Both the position numbers and the translations under genes were made by a program. A stretch of 64,000 bases of DNA, from NCBI RefSeq assembly GCF_008477545.1, contig NZ_VORA01000002.1, positions 496,001 through 560,000 on the forward strand. The letters are read 5' to 3'. Below are positions 1 through 15,077 of this stretch, piece after piece. This stretch comes from Roseibium aestuarii (GTDB lineage Bacteria > Pseudomonadota > Alphaproteobacteria > Rhizobiales > Stappiaceae). Position 1 is the stretch's first letter, and the number at the start of each line of letters is the position of its first letter. The notes beneath the pieces were generated by a model. The model worked only from the letters and a program-made list of their open reading frames with translations. It made no database searches and was not told the origin of the DNA.

Positions 1-3511
<3,511 letters not shown>

Positions 3512-3539
3512 GGGGTCACTCTTGTCCTGTGCGTCCGCT

Positions 3540-4448
3540 TCACGCGGCCTCTTGTCCGTTCTCATCGCCCATGCCGAGCATCCGGCACAGGGCATAGGTC
3601 AGGTCGGCCCGATTCATGGTGTAGAAATGGAAGTCGGAAATACCCCGGTCGACCAGATCCATCACTTGTTCGCAGGCCACCCCTGCCCCGACAAGCTTGC
3701 GGGTTTCCGCATCCTCGCCAAGCCCGGCAAAGCGGCGGGCGAGCCAGTCGGGGATCGTCGTGCCGCATCTTTCCGAGAAGCCGACGGTCTGCTCGAAATT
3801 CTGGATCGGCAGGATGCCCGGCACCACCGGAATGGAGATCGAGGCCTTGGCGAGCCGTTCCAGATAATCCTCGAACAGGTCATTGTCGAAGAAATACTGG
3901 GTGATAACCCGGTCGGCTCCGGCGTCCACCTTGCGCTTCAGATTGTCCAGCTCGACCTGCCAGTCGCCGCTTTCCGGATGACGCTCCGGATAGCCCGAGA
4001 CGGACACGTCGAAATTGCCGATCTTCTTCACCCCGGCCACCAGGTCGGCCGCATAGGCATAGCCTTCCGGATGGGATTCATAGGGCGTTCCGATGCCCGT
4101 CAGCGGGTCACCGCGCAGGGCCACCAGATGCCGCACACCCATGTCCCAATAGTCCTGCACGATCGCATCGACCTCGGACCGCGCGGCCCCGACGCAGGTC
4201 AGATGCGCGGCCGGACGCATGCCGGTCTCGTTGAGGATCCGCTCCACCGTGCGGTGGGTGCGCTCACGGGTGGAGCCGCCCGCGCCATAGGTCACGGATA
4301 CGAAGGACGGGTTGAGGGCTTCCAGACGCTTGACGGTTGCCCACAGGGTCTCGGCCATCTTGTCCGTCTTCGGCGGAAAGAACTCGAAGGAGGCCGTGAT
4401 GTTCGGCCCGCCCGTGTCACGGGAACGGCGATGGGGATGATCGCTCAT
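3540..4448 (-). CDS. metF: Methylenetetrahydrofolate reductase
   Basis: Reduces 5,10-methylene-THF to 5-methyl-THF, the methyl donor used by MetH next to it. The protein (302 aa) has the family start SFEFFPPKT near residue 20, the [14 protein letters not shown] motif and the HLVALRGDP segment of the FAD-binding TIM barrel; length is normal for bacterial MetF. I chose the ATG at 4448, which is preceded by GAGAGG; a TTG four codons further upstream is in frame but would overlap the stop of sahR. Only 4 bp separate it from the upstream sahR stop, so translation is probably coupled and the gene belongs to a sahR-metF-metH operon. Confidence 0.96.
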   Translation of the reverse strand: MSDHPHRRSRDTGGPNITASFEFFPPKTDKMAETLWATVKRLEALNPSFVSVTYGAGGSTRERTHRTVERILNETGMRPAAHLTCVGAARSEVDAIVQDYWDMGVRHLVALRGDPLTGIGTPYESHPEGYAYAADLVAGVKKIGNFDVSVSGYPERHPESGDWQVELDNLKRKVDAGADRVITQYFFDNDLFEDYLERLAKASISIPVVPGILPIQNFEQTVGFSERCGTTIPDWLARRFAGLGEDAETRKLVGAGVACEQVMDLVDRGISDFHFYTMNRADLTYALCRMLGMGDENGQEAA

Positions 4449-4452
4449 GGTG

Positions 4453-5478
4453 TTACGCAACCTCTCGGTTCGGGTCGGCCACCGGAAGATCCGTGATGAT
4501 GCGCGGATCTCGGGCCACCCACAAAGTGACTGTCAGTTTCTGAGTTTCTTCCGCCCGGGGGGCGAGGTCTGTGACCTGTTCCAGATCCAGGTCCAGGCCT
4601 TGCAGCCAGGACTTCATCTGGTCATGGGAAAAGCCGAGGCGCCGGTGAGCATGTTCCTCGCGCAGGAATTCCAGCCCGTGCGGGGCGAAATCCACGATGA
4701 GCAGCCGGCCGCCCGGCCGCAGGGCGCGCGCCGCCTCCGCAAGCGCCCGGGCCGGATCTTCAAGGAAGTGAAGGACCTGATGGACCGCCACCACATCAAA
4801 GGAGCGGGGCGGCACGTTGAGCGCATAAATGTCGCCATGGCGCACCTGCGCTGCCCCCAGATCGGCACGGGCGAGATTGGCCCGGGCCACCGCCAGCATG
4901 TCGTGCGAGGCATCGATGCCAAGCGCGGTGTCATAGCGGTCGCTCAGAAGTTCAAGCAGGCGACCGGTGCCGGTGCCCAGATCCAGGAAGCTGCGGAAGG
5001 ACTGCGGACCGAGTGCCGCCAGAATGGCACGCTCCACTTCGCTGTCGGCGGCGTGGAGCGAGCGCTCCTCGTCCCAGGTCCGGGCCTTGGAGGCGAAATA
5101 GCGGGCAGCCTCTTCAGCCTTGGCGCGGCGCAGCGCCTCAAAGCGCTCCCGGTCGGCGACGAGAACCGGATCGCTTGCCTGAAGACGGGCCACGAGATCC
5201 CGGGCAAAGGCGCCCTCGGCCCCATCGCCCAGCCGGTAATAGACCCAGGAGCCTTCCGGATAGCGGCGGATCAGATGAGCTTCCGCCAGAAGCTTGAGAT
5301 GGCGCGAGATGCGCGGCTGGCTCTGCCCGAGAATGGCGGTCGCATCTTTGACCGTCAGTTCGCTCTCCGCCAGCAGAGACACGAGCCGCAGGCGGGTTTC
5401 CTCCGCCACGGCCCGAAGCACGGCAAGACCTGCATCCAACGAAAGGCTGTTCTGTTCTGGCATGGCGTGTCCGATCAC
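4453..5478 (-). CDS. sahR: ArsR-type regulator fused to a SAM methyltransferase-like domain (SahR-type)
   Basis: The N-terminal ~100 residues are an ArsR winged helix (RLRLVSLLAESELTVKDAT, SQPRISRHLKLL). From about residue 150 a class I methyltransferase fold follows with motif I LDLGTGTGRLLELL and VHQVLHFLEDPARAL. This architecture is that of SahR, the S-adenosylhomocysteine-responsive repressor of methionine-cycle genes in Proteobacteria, where the second domain is thought to sense the ligand. Its place as first gene before metF and metH and the perfect palindrome 55-72 bp upstream support this. A GTG start at 5478 is used because AGGGG lies 8 nt before it; the internal ATG at 5463 has no comparable ribosome site. 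Ligand sensing by this protein is inference. Confidence 0.85.
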   Translation of the reverse strand: MIGHAMPEQNSLSLDAGLAVLRAVAEETRLRLVSLLAESELTVKDATAILGQSQPRISRHLKLLAEAHLIRRYPEGSWVYYRLGDGAEGAFARDLVARLQASDPVLVADRERFEALRRAKAEEAARYFASKARTWDEERSLHAADSEVERAILAALGPQSFRSFLDLGTGTGRLLELLSDRYDTALGIDASHDMLAVARANLARADLGAAQVRHGDIYALNVPPRSFDVVAVHQVLHFLEDPARALAEAARALRPGGRLLIVDFAPHGLEFLREEHAHRRLGFSHDQMKSWLQGLDLDLEQVTDLAPRAEETQKLTVTLWVARDPRIITDLPVADPNREVA

Positions 5479-5532
5479 AATCCGTTCCCCTCATGAGCCC
5501 TGCAAGCTCACCGGTCAGAACGCTGATTTTGA

Positions 5533-5550
5533 TATAAAGATATCTTTATA
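5533..5550. promoter_or_regulatory. Perfect 18-bp palindrome, probable SahR operator
   Basis: TATAAAGATATCTTTATA reads identically on both strands and lies 55 bp upstream of the sahR start in an otherwise GC-rich region. Position and symmetry fit an autoregulatory operator for the ArsR-type dimer controlling sahR-metF-metH. No SAM or SAH riboswitch-like leader was recognised here. Confidence 0.75.
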
Positions 5551-5714
5551 CCGATCAAGCCAAAAATGCAAGTCATGAACAGGTGGCGCCCGGCCCGCAC
5601 AATGCATCTAGGCGACGCGACACCGCCGTGCGAACGCTAGGGGCTTCAAGGCCTTGCAGAGAGCCTCACGAAGGGCCCTGGGGGAGACACCTCGACGGGC
5701 GACCGCATGGATCA

Positions 5715-5753
5715 CAAAAAAGAGGCGGCGGTTCGCGCCCCGAACCACCGCCC
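5715..5753 (-). terminator. Rho-independent terminator of the DUF2336 gene
   Basis: On the minus strand a 12-bp stem (GGCGGTGGTTCG with CGAACCGCCGCC, one G-T pair) is followed, after CTC? spacing of two bases, by six Ts. It lies 33 bp after the DUF2336 stop and insulates that gene from the downstream met operon promoter. Confidence 0.85.
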
Positions 5754-5785
5754 TGTTCTTGTTTTGGTTTGAAGTCGTGTTCTTG

Positions 5786-6874
5786 TCAGCCGGACATTCC
5801 GGCATGGGCCCAAATGGCCAGCTTGCGCTTGGCGTCGGAGACGCTCATGCGTTCAAAGGCCTGAAGCGACGTCTTTCGGGACTCCGGCGTCAGGCGGTGG
5901 CGCCAGGGCCCGATGTTGAGCAGCTGGCTGACGGTGATGGCGGAAATGCCGTTGGCACGGGCCACCACCAGGAAGGGTTCCGGATCCGGCCGCACCATCC
6001 AGTGACTGACCTCCTGGATGCCGTAGCGGGCGATCCAGGCAAAGGTAGCCACCACTTCGGCGAACCGGTCTTCATTGGCGAAGCGGCGCAGGGCCGCCTC
6101 GTCGATCATGCCGCGCTTGGCCAGCACGAGCACGCGGGTCTGCGCGGTCTCGAAGTCATAGCGGCCGAGCCAGTATTCGTTGCTCATGTTGACGGCGAGC
6201 GCGTCGACCGCCTCGTCCACGCGGCTGGCTTCCTCGCCCTGCCCGCGGCTGACCAGCTTGGCCCGCACATCTTCGGCGGCCACGGCAATCAGCTGGTGAA
6301 TGTGGTTGTCGGCCAGATCCGGGCGATCGCTCAGGATCTCCTGCATGCTGACATCCTTCGCGGATTCGTGGATCAGCGCACAGAGCGTGCCGTCATTGAA
6401 GAGAGCGCCGCCATTCTTGGCCACGGCCCGCTTCACGACGATGTCGCCGCGCCGAACCAGCACATCCGTAACCATTTCGGACAGGACATCGCGGCGGGCG
6501 ATGGCAAGTCGGTGGTCATCGCCATGCTTGTCGGCAAGCTCCACCAGGTCCACGTCGCGCAGGATCGGGCTTTCACGCAGGATCGGCTCGGCGACCGCGA
6601 TATCGTCTCCGGCGAGGTGGCGCACGGTCTGTTCGGGACCGCGGCGCAACCGCGCCATCTTCTCGGCCACGAATTGACGGACTTCCCGTTCCACCATGCC
6701 GACAAGGCGCAGCAGCACCCCGTCATAGATTTCCACCTGTTCGGCGGAGCATCTGTCGGAGGTATAGGAGAAAAGCGTTGCCACCTGCCTCGCAAGCTCG
6801 GCCGAACGCGAAGCGTTGGCTTCCGCATCCAGGGCCTTGAAGTTCACAAGTTCAGTTTTCAGCGCGTCAGACAT
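5786..6874 (-). CDS. DUF2336 family protein
   Basis: A 362-aa, mostly helical, soluble protein matching the alphaproteobacterial DUF2336 family in length and in features such as LARQVATLFSYTSDRCS near the N-terminus and the repeated VLVRRGDIVVKRAVAKNG-type segments in the middle. No catalytic motif, signal peptide or membrane segment is visible. The molecular function of the family is unknown. The ATG at 6874 was preferred over a GTG three codons upstream, because GGAG lies at usable distance only from the ATG. A CtrA-type TTAA-N7-TTAA box lies about 50 bp upstream, suggesting cell-cycle or motility-linked expression (inference). Confidence 0.8.
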   Translation of the reverse strand: MSDALKTELVNFKALDAEANASRSAELARQVATLFSYTSDRCSAEQVEIYDGVLLRLVGMVEREVRQFVAEKMARLRRGPEQTVRHLAGDDIAVAEPILRESPILRDVDLVELADKHGDDHRLAIARRDVLSEMVTDVLVRRGDIVVKRAVAKNGGALFNDGTLCALIHESAKDVSMQEILSDRPDLADNHIHQLIAVAAEDVRAKLVSRGQGEEASRVDEAVDALAVNMSNEYWLGRYDFETAQTRVLVLAKRGMIDEAALRRFANEDRFAEVVATFAWIARYGIQEVSHWMVRPDPEPFLVVARANGISAITVSQLLNIGPWRHRLTPESRKTSLQAFERMSVSDAKRKLAIWAHAGMSG

Positions 6875-7194
6875 TTCGCACACCGGCTCCAGGTTGAGTC
6901 CCGATCACACTGCCTTGAGGATTTAAAAAACCCTTAAATCCATTTTCGACCAATAAAATCAGATTTAGCTAAAATAGCTGACCATTGCCCGAAGGCCCCT
7001 CTCCAGTGAGGGGCAAGGTATTGGAATTCATAAGAGATCTGCCTCGCCTGAGCAACGGCAGCCTCCGCAGGATTGCGGATAAAAGCAGTGAAATATTTCT
7101 TCTCGATAAGCCCTCGTTTTCATGACGCAGCGTCCTGCTGGACGGCATCCGTCGCCCCTCGACGCGGCAAGGGCGGACACCCCGGTGGACAATG
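6875..7194. other. Intergenic region upstream of the DUF2336 gene
   Basis: No gene seen. It holds the CtrA-type box at 6923-6937, AT-rich promoter-like sequence to about 6980, and a GC hairpin without T run at 6995-7014 (GCCCCTC / GAGGGGC). The short open frames here have no ribosome site or family resemblance. Confidence 0.6.
6919..6941. promoter_or_regulatory. CtrA-type box (TTAA-N7-TTAA) inside a longer inverted repeat
   Basis: GGATTTAA and TTAAATCC flank AAAACCC, so the exact CtrA consensus TTAA-N7-TTAA sits at 6923-6937, 49 bp upstream of the DUF2336 start. The element is perfectly symmetric over 8-bp arms. Binding by CtrA is inferred from the consensus known for Caulobacter and its relatives. 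Confidence 0.6.
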
Positions 7195-7221
7195 AAAAAG
7201 GGGCAGCCTTTCGGCCGCCCC
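7195..7221 (-). terminator. Rho-independent terminator of katG
   Basis: Minus-strand stem GGGGCGGCC / GGCTGCCCC with a GAAA loop, then five Ts, 30 bp after the katG stop. Confidence 0.9.
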
Positions 7222-7251
7222 TCATTCCGTCATCAGCTAACCTTGGGCCGA

Positions 7252-9879
<2,628 letters not shown>

Positions 9880-9901
9880 TCACGCGCGATGAGGCAGACC
9901 C

Positions 9902-11452
9902 TTACTCGGCCGCGATCGTCGGGCTGTGTGGCTGCTCATCCCCCGCCTCATGCGGCGTATCCCCGGTGATCGGCAGGCCGTTGGGGTCGTAGCCCGCATC
10001 GCGGGACTTCTCCTGCCACACCTTGCGCACGCCCGCCACATAGTCCGGGTGGACCTGAGCCAGATGGCCGAGCCATCGTTCGACGATCTCGGTCGGCACG
10101 CCCACCAGCGCACCGCCCATGTTGCCATGCAGCCGGTCGCGAGCGCCCTGATCCATCACCTTTTCATAGAGCGCGCGCGGCTGGGAATAGTCGTCATGCC
10201 CGGTACGGTGATCATAGCGGGTGGCATCGCCCGACACCCGCAGCGGCGGTTCCTGCGCGTCGCGCTGCTCCACCGGCCCGTTGAAGGAATTCGGCTCGTA
10301 AAAGGCGTTGGGGTTGCCGGTCTTCACGCCGCCATAGACGTTCATCTCCCCGTCCTTGTGATAGTGGTGCACCGGGCAGCGCGGCCGGTTGACCGGGATC
10401 TGGTCGTAATGGGTGCCCAGTCGATAGCGATGGGCATCCGCATAGGAGAAGATGCGCGCCTGCAGCATCTTGTCCGGCGACCAGGAGATGCCCGGCACCA
10501 CGTTGGACGGCGAGAAGGCCGCAGTCTCGATCTCGGCGAAATAGTTTTCCGGGTTCCGGTTCAGCTCGAAGTGACCCACGTCGATCAGCGGGAAGTCCCC
10601 GTGCGGCCAGACCTTGGTCAGATCGAACGGATTGAAGCCGCAGGTCTCCGCATCCTTTTCCGGCATGACCTGGATCTGCATGGTCCAGCGCGGATAGTCG
10701 CCCTGGTCGATCGCGTTGAAGAGCTGTTCCTGATAGCCCTCGCGGGTGCGGCCGATGATCTCCTCCGCCTCCGCGTTGGACAGCGTCTCAATGCCCTGCT
10801 GTGTCTTGAAGTGGAACTTCACCCAGTAGCGCTCGCCCGCGTCGTTCCAGAGCGAATAGGTGTGTGAGCCGTAGCCATGCATGTGCATCGGCGACTTTGG
10901 CAGGCCCCGGTCGGACATGAGGATGGTCACCTGATGCAGGCTTTCTGGCGACAGGGACCAGAAGTCCCACATGGCGGTGGGAGAGCGCATGTTGGTCTTG
11001 GGATGCCGCTTTTGGGTGTGGATGAAGTCGGGGAACTTGTAGCCGTCCCGGATGAAGAAGACCGGCGTGTTGTTTCCCACCAGATCCCAGTTGCCTTCCT
11101 CGGTGTAGAACTTCAGGGCAAAGCCGCGCACGTCGCGCTCGTGATCTGCCGCCCCCTGCTCGCCTGCCACCGTCGAGAACCGGGCCAGCATCGGCGTTTC
11201 CGCGCCCGGCTGCAGGGCCTTGGCGCGCGTGTAGCGGGAAATGTCGCCAGTGATCCTCAGAACCCCGTGGGCGCCCCACCCCTTGGCGTGGACGGTGCGC
11301 TCCGGGATCCGCTCGCGGTTCTGATGCGCCAGCTTCTCCAGCAGCTGATAATCCTGCAGCAGCAGCGGCCCCCGCTCTCCCGCCGTCACGCTGTCCTGAT
11401 TGTTCGGCCAGGGGGCACCTGCGGTCGTCGTCAGTTTCGGCTTGTCGGTCAT
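9902..11452 (-). CDS. Heme catalase (monofunctional, small-subunit clade)
   Basis: Breaks down H2O2 to water and oxygen. The 516-aa protein has the active-site motif [16 protein letters not shown] (catalytic His55), [22 protein letters not shown] with the conserved Asn, and the heme-ligand segment [14 protein letters not shown] carrying the proximal Tyr. Length and the lack of a C-terminal flavodoxin-like domain fit the small-subunit catalases rather than KatE-type HPII. The ATG at 11452 is preceded by AAGGAGA; an in-frame TTG ten codons upstream lacks such support. The start lies 120 bp from the divergent oxyR, with an OxyR-type site between them, so peroxide induction is likely. Confidence 0.96.
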   Translation of the reverse strand: MTDKPKLTTTAGAPWPNNQDSVTAGERGPLLLQDYQLLEKLAHQNRERIPERTVHAKGWGAHGVLRITGDISRYTRAKALQPGAETPMLARFSTVAGEQGAADHERDVRGFALKFYTEEGNWDLVGNNTPVFFIRDGYKFPDFIHTQKRHPKTNMRSPTAMWDFWSLSPESLHQVTILMSDRGLPKSPMHMHGYGSHTYSLWNDAGERYWVKFHFKTQQGIETLSNAEAEEIIGRTREGYQEQLFNAIDQGDYPRWTMQIQVMPEKDAETCGFNPFDLTKVWPHGDFPLIDVGHFELNRNPENYFAEIETAAFSPSNVVPGISWSPDKMLQARIFSYADAHRYRLGTHYDQIPVNRPRCPVHHYHKDGEMNVYGGVKTGNPNAFYEPNSFNGPVEQRDAQEPPLRVSGDATRYDHRTGHDDYSQPRALYEKVMDQGARDRLHGNMGGALVGVPTEIVERWLGHLAQVHPDYVAGVRKVWQEKSRDAGYDPNGLPITGDTPHEAGDEQPHSPTIAAE

Positions 11453-11531
11453 GAGGGTCTCCTTCTCCCTTGAGGCTTGCAACTCCTGCAGGGAAGACGG
11501 ATCGCACCGCCCCCGGTTCCGATCAGCACCG

Positions 11532-11568
11532 ATTGTATTGAATGCGATCTCTCATAAGCGTATCTTAT
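11532..11568. promoter_or_regulatory. OxyR-type binding site between catalase gene and oxyR
   Basis: Blocks ATTG, TGCG, ATAA and TTAT with exact 7-nt spacers; matches the element before katG over ATTGTATTGA and at most conserved positions. It ends 4 bp before the oxyR ATG, so OxyR bound here would cover the oxyR start region. Confidence 0.7.
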
Positions 11569-11572
11569 CGGG

Positions 11573-12484
11573 ATGATCTCCCTTCGCCAGCTCCGCTATC
11601 TCGACGCCCTCGCCACCCACCTGCATTTCCGCAAGGCCGCTGATGCGGTGTCCGTCTCCCAGCCTGCCCTGTCCATGCAGATCAAGGAGCTGGAACGCGA
11701 CCTCGGCGTCATGCTGATCGAGCGCCTGCCCAACCGGGTGCGCCTCACCCGGGAAGGTGAGGAAGTGGCCGCCCGCGCTCGCGCCATCCTCACCGACGTG
11801 CAGGACCTTCACGACTACGCCCGCCAGGCCGGCCAGCCCCTCACCGGCCCCCTGCGGCTCGGGATCATTCCCTCGATCGCGCCCTATCTCCTGCCGCGCA
11901 TCCTGCCGGTTCTCTCCAGCGCCCACCCGGAACTGCGGCTCACCATTCGCGAGACCCTGACCCAGGCGCTGACCGAGGAGCTGCAGGAAGGCAAGCTCGA
12001 TGCGATCATCATCGCCCTGCCCGCAGACACGGCCGGACTCATCAGCGAGCCGCTCTTCGAGGACCGGTTCCTGCTGGCCCGCTGCGCGTCCGATACCCTG
12101 GACCGGGACCGGCGGGTGCTGCCCGATGATCTGGAAAAGGAAAATATCCTGCTTCTGGAAGAGGGCCACTGCCTGCGCGATCAGGCGCTCAACTATTGCC
12201 AGAATGTCTCCACCGCCGGAGGCAACACCCTGGGCGCGACCTCGCTGGCCACCGTGATGCAGATGGTTGCCGCCGGCTATGGGGTGACGCTTCTGCCCGA
12301 AATCTGCGCCGACTTCGAGGTGCGTGACGAACGGGTGACCCTGCTGCGCTTCGCCGATCCCCAGCCTGCCCGCACGGTGGGGCTGGTCTGGCGCAAGTCC
12401 TCCCCGCGCTCGAAGGATTTCGGCATACTCGTCGACACCCTGCGCAAGACCGTGGGCAAGGCCGGCTGCCGTCTCGCCGGATGA
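11573..12484 (+). CDS. oxyR: Hydrogen peroxide-sensing LysR-type regulator OxyR
   Basis: Redox-switched activator of peroxide defence genes. The 303-aa protein has the LysR winged helix at residues 1-60 (FRKAADAVSVSQPALSMQIKELE) and the OxyR-specific cysteine pair in EEGHCLRDQALNYC (Cys200 and Cys209, equivalent to Cys199 and Cys208 of E. coli OxyR), which form the sensing disulfide. It is divergent from the catalase gene. The start is fixed by the family N-terminus, but no proper ribosome site precedes it (TATCGGG directly before ATG) and the OxyR-type operator nearly touches it, suggesting autorepression and perhaps a leaderless or very short leader transcript (inference). Confidence 0.96.
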   Translation: MISLRQLRYLDALATHLHFRKAADAVSVSQPALSMQIKELERDLGVMLIERLPNRVRLTREGEEVAARARAILTDVQDLHDYARQAGQPLTGPLRLGIIPSIAPYLLPRILPVLSSAHPELRLTIRETLTQALTEELQEGKLDAIIIALPADTAGLISEPLFEDRFLLARCASDTLDRDRRVLPDDLEKENILLLEEGHCLRDQALNYCQNVSTAGGNTLGATSLATVMQMVAAGYGVTLLPEICADFEVRDERVTLLRFADPQPARTVGLVWRKSSPRSKDFGILVDTLRKTVGKAGCRLAG

Positions 12485-12582
12485 AACAGCAAAATCGCTC
12501 GGAAACAAAAGGAAAATTGTCCTGCCATGCTGCGGGTGCTAACGTCGCATGACATTTCAGCAAGCAATTTCCTGCCCCGCCC

Positions 12583-13386
12583 ATGCCCATCATCCAGACG
12601 CGCACACCCACCGACCCCGGCCTTTACCCGCTGCGGATTGTCGAGCTCCCCTTCGCGCCCGGCGACCGAGTGGAAAAGGGGGCCATCATGGCCCGCCTCG
12701 AACTGTCGGATGGACGTAAGGTAGGGATCCGCGCACCGGTGACGGGCATCCTTCAAGCGGGACCGCCTGTCGGCACGATCTTCACGAGCGCGTCCCCCCT
12801 GCTCCAGTTGCAGACCGACGCGCCGGAGACCGAACCGGCCCCGCAAGCGCCACAAACGCGGCCTGTCAGCGATTCCGCGCCCACGGCCCAACGCCCTCAT
12901 GAGACCATGACGCCTGCGTCCATCAAGCCGCCGGTGAAGCAATGGCGTCCACCGCTCGGCCTGCAGATCGCCTTTCTCGTGCTCGTCTTCAGCCCACTTG
13001 CCTGGTCGGTTCTCGACACCGACAGTTTCGAGCGCAAGGGCGGCGAGATGATCGAGACGGTCACCGATGTGGGCGGCGCGATCCTCCGCTTCCCCCTTCA
13101 GATCATCGGCGGTATCGGTCACCAGATCGGCAAGCTGCGACCCGAAAGTGCGGACAGCAACACAGACGTCGCCGCCACCAACACGAGCGACGGCAGCCAG
13201 GACCAGGCCACCACCTCCGCCCCGCTAGTGCCGCCGACCATCGAGAAGATCGCCCTGCCCGAATGGACGCCTGATGCGCCATCGCTTCTCGTCAGCACCC
13301 TCGATCTGGCCGCTGCCGACAACGGCAAGACCCCGAAGCGCAGCGCAGAGCAGCAAAAGGCCTTCGACGCCTGGATGGAGGAGTGA
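12583..13386 (+). CDS. Membrane protein with N-terminal lipoyl/biotinyl-like domain
   Basis: A 267-aa protein. Residues 14-76 resemble the barrel-sandwich fold of biotinyl/lipoyl and membrane-fusion proteins (PFAPGDRVEKGAIMARLEL, then GIRAPVTGIL), but the modified lysine position appears to be replaced, so this is a structural resemblance only. A Pro/Ala linker (80-120), one membrane helix (about 125-143, LQIAFLVLVFSPLAW) and a polar tail follow. Its stop overlaps the ribosome site of the next gene, 2 bp before that ATG, so the two are probably translated together. No Shine-Dalgarno sequence is evident at its own start. Function unknown; an envelope role with the two downstream exported proteins is inference. 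Confidence 0.7.
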   Translation: MPIIQTRTPTDPGLYPLRIVELPFAPGDRVEKGAIMARLELSDGRKVGIRAPVTGILQAGPPVGTIFTSASPLLQLQTDAPETEPAPQAPQTRPVSDSAPTAQRPHETMTPASIKPPVKQWRPPLGLQIAFLVLVFSPLAWSVLDTDSFERKGGEMIETVTDVGGAILRFPLQIIGGIGHQIGKLRPESADSNTDVAATNTSDGSQDQATTSAPLVPPTIEKIALPEWTPDAPSLLVSTLDLAAADNGKTPKRSAEQQKAFDAWMEE

Positions 13387-13388
13387 CC

Positions 13389-14945
13389 ATGCCCCGCAGA
13401 ACGAGACCGCTCCTTGCCCGTCTGGCCAGCGCTCTGATCCTGGCATTGTCCGCTTGCGTCCTCTCCGCTGCAAGCGTGCAGGCCGAGGACCGCTACACCT
13501 TCAATGCCGCAGACAAGGTCTATCAGGACACCCTGAACCAGAAATACTTCAGCTGGGACGCGAAGCTGACCATGTTCGCCCTCATGGGCGATCCCGTGCT
13601 CTCGGCCAGATTCCGATATCGGTTCAACAGTCCCACCACGGTGCCCCTGCCGGCGCTGGACGGAACCCACACCTATTTCCAGGCCCAGCTGACGGACATC
13701 CCGGAGGAGTATCGCACCGGCTTCCAGGCCTATGACATCAAGGTCGTCTTCCGCCTGCACACCACCTCCGGCTACACCCAGGGCTACAAGGTCGTCGTCG
13801 ACATCGGCGATCCCGGCAAGGCGGACGGACAGGCCTGGTCCTTCAACATCCCCGAGTCCTCCGACTGGGACCACTTCCTTATGCGCGACAATGCCCAGCA
13901 GCAGGATTACGTCTCTGCCGAGGAGGCCAGGAAGGTTTTCGCCGGCGGGCTGGAGCTTTGGGATGCGCAAATCGTCTCGATCAAGTATACCGCCTTCGAC
14001 CTGCAGGAATGGTACCGCGGCGCCACTTCCTGGCCGAAGCTGAGGTCCACCATCGCCGCCTACAACGTCCTGGCAGAAGGCGTCGAGCGCTCCACCGGCT
14101 ACAAGGTGCCGCGAAAGCCTCAGGTCGAGCCGGATTCCATGAAGAGTTCCGTCCCCTATGACGACAGAGGCACCCAGGCCAGGAGGCTCGCCGAGGCGGA
14201 ACGGGAACTGAACAAGCTCATGCGGCTTCCGGCCAGGTTCATGACGCCCGAAAACCGCAAGCCCTACGATGACGCCCGTTCCTACGTGCCAGAATTCATG
14301 GTCTATCCGCAAATGCTGGTCGATGACTGGACGTCCGGCGATCAGGACCCTGCCCTGTTGCCCAAGGGCTACCCGGCCGGCGAAGCGCAGGCAAAATACA
14401 AGTTCGCCAAGATCGACGGCGAGCGATGGGTCACCGATTTGCAGGGCAACAAGGTCATGGAGCTCGACGGGTCACAGGTCCTGCTCGGGCAGGCCTATGT
14501 GCTGGACGGGGAATACCACTACTCCAGGGAGACCTGCGTGTCCGAGAACCTCGTGGAGCTCCGCATCATCAACCCTGCCAATGGGGCGGTTCTCGCCTCG
14601 CTCTCGACCCCCTGTCAGGATCCGAAGAAACGCTTCCGCTTTGCCGAAGTCCTCATTCATGATCTCGAGGGCAAGACCCGCGATCCCTGGGAACACAGGG
14701 ACACGGACGAAGGCTCGGTCGATTATGTCGAACTCAAGGGCTTCAACGTGGACGGAGAGGTGATCCGCCGCTGGAACCATAGCTGCGGTGCGGAAAACGT
14801 CATCGTCAGGGGCCAGGCCCATGTCCGCGAGATCAGCTTCCCCGACCTTCAGGTCGGCGACTTCGGCCTGCGGGAAGCGCAGGGGAAGACCATCGAAGAT
14901 ACGGGATGCGAGCTCGGCCCGGCCTTCATTCAAACGACGCGCTGA
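13389..14945 (+). CDS. Exported protein of unknown function
   Basis: A 518-aa protein with a Sec signal peptide (Arg-rich n-region, hydrophobic core to about residue 28, AxA-type site before EDRYTF). A Cys after LSA near residue 22 could also be read as a weak lipobox. The mature part is rich in aromatic residues and short beta-like stretches, with four cysteines clustered in the C-terminal third (ETCVSEN, TPCQDP, NHSCGAE, DTGCELG) that may form disulfides. I recognise no family. The start ATG is preceded by GGAGGAG. It follows the lipoyl-like membrane protein by 2 bp and precedes a VPLPA-CTERM surface protein, so a shared envelope task is likely but unproven. Confidence 0.7.
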   Translation: MPRRTRPLLARLASALILALSACVLSAASVQAEDRYTFNAADKVYQDTLNQKYFSWDAKLTMFALMGDPVLSARFRYRFNSPTTVPLPALDGTHTYFQAQLTDIPEEYRTGFQAYDIKVVFRLHTTSGYTQGYKVVVDIGDPGKADGQAWSFNIPESSDWDHFLMRDNAQQQDYVSAEEARKVFAGGLELWDAQIVSIKYTAFDLQEWYRGATSWPKLRSTIAAYNVLAEGVERSTGYKVPRKPQVEPDSMKSSVPYDDRGTQARRLAEAERELNKLMRLPARFMTPENRKPYDDARSYVPEFMVYPQMLVDDWTSGDQDPALLPKGYPAGEAQAKYKFAKIDGERWVTDLQGNKVMELDGSQVLLGQAYVLDGEYHYSRETCVSENLVELRIINPANGAVLASLSTPCQDPKKRFRFAEVLIHDLEGKTRDPWEHRDTDEGSVDYVELKGFNVDGEVIRRWNHSCGAENVIVRGQAHVREISFPDLQVGDFGLREAQGKTIEDTGCELGPAFIQTTR

Positions 14946-15077
14946 TCCATCCGGCCTCTGCCTTCGGTCTCCGTCCGGAACGCCACCGTCCTTTGCTTGA
15001 GCTCAACGCGTCAAAATATCTTTACGCAACGTGAGGATGTGCTAGCTTTCCGAATATTTCCCTCGGAGATTTTTCGA

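Noticed and set aside
5486-5715. SAM or SAH riboswitch before the met operon
   Set aside because: No conserved riboswitch core or terminator/anti-terminator pair is visible; the palindromic operator and SahR-type regulator explain control.
6942-6953. Shared 12-mer ATTTTCGACCAA at about 6942 and 53720
   Set aside because: A single 12-base match between two AT-rich intergenic spots is expected by chance among all pairs of words in 64 kb.
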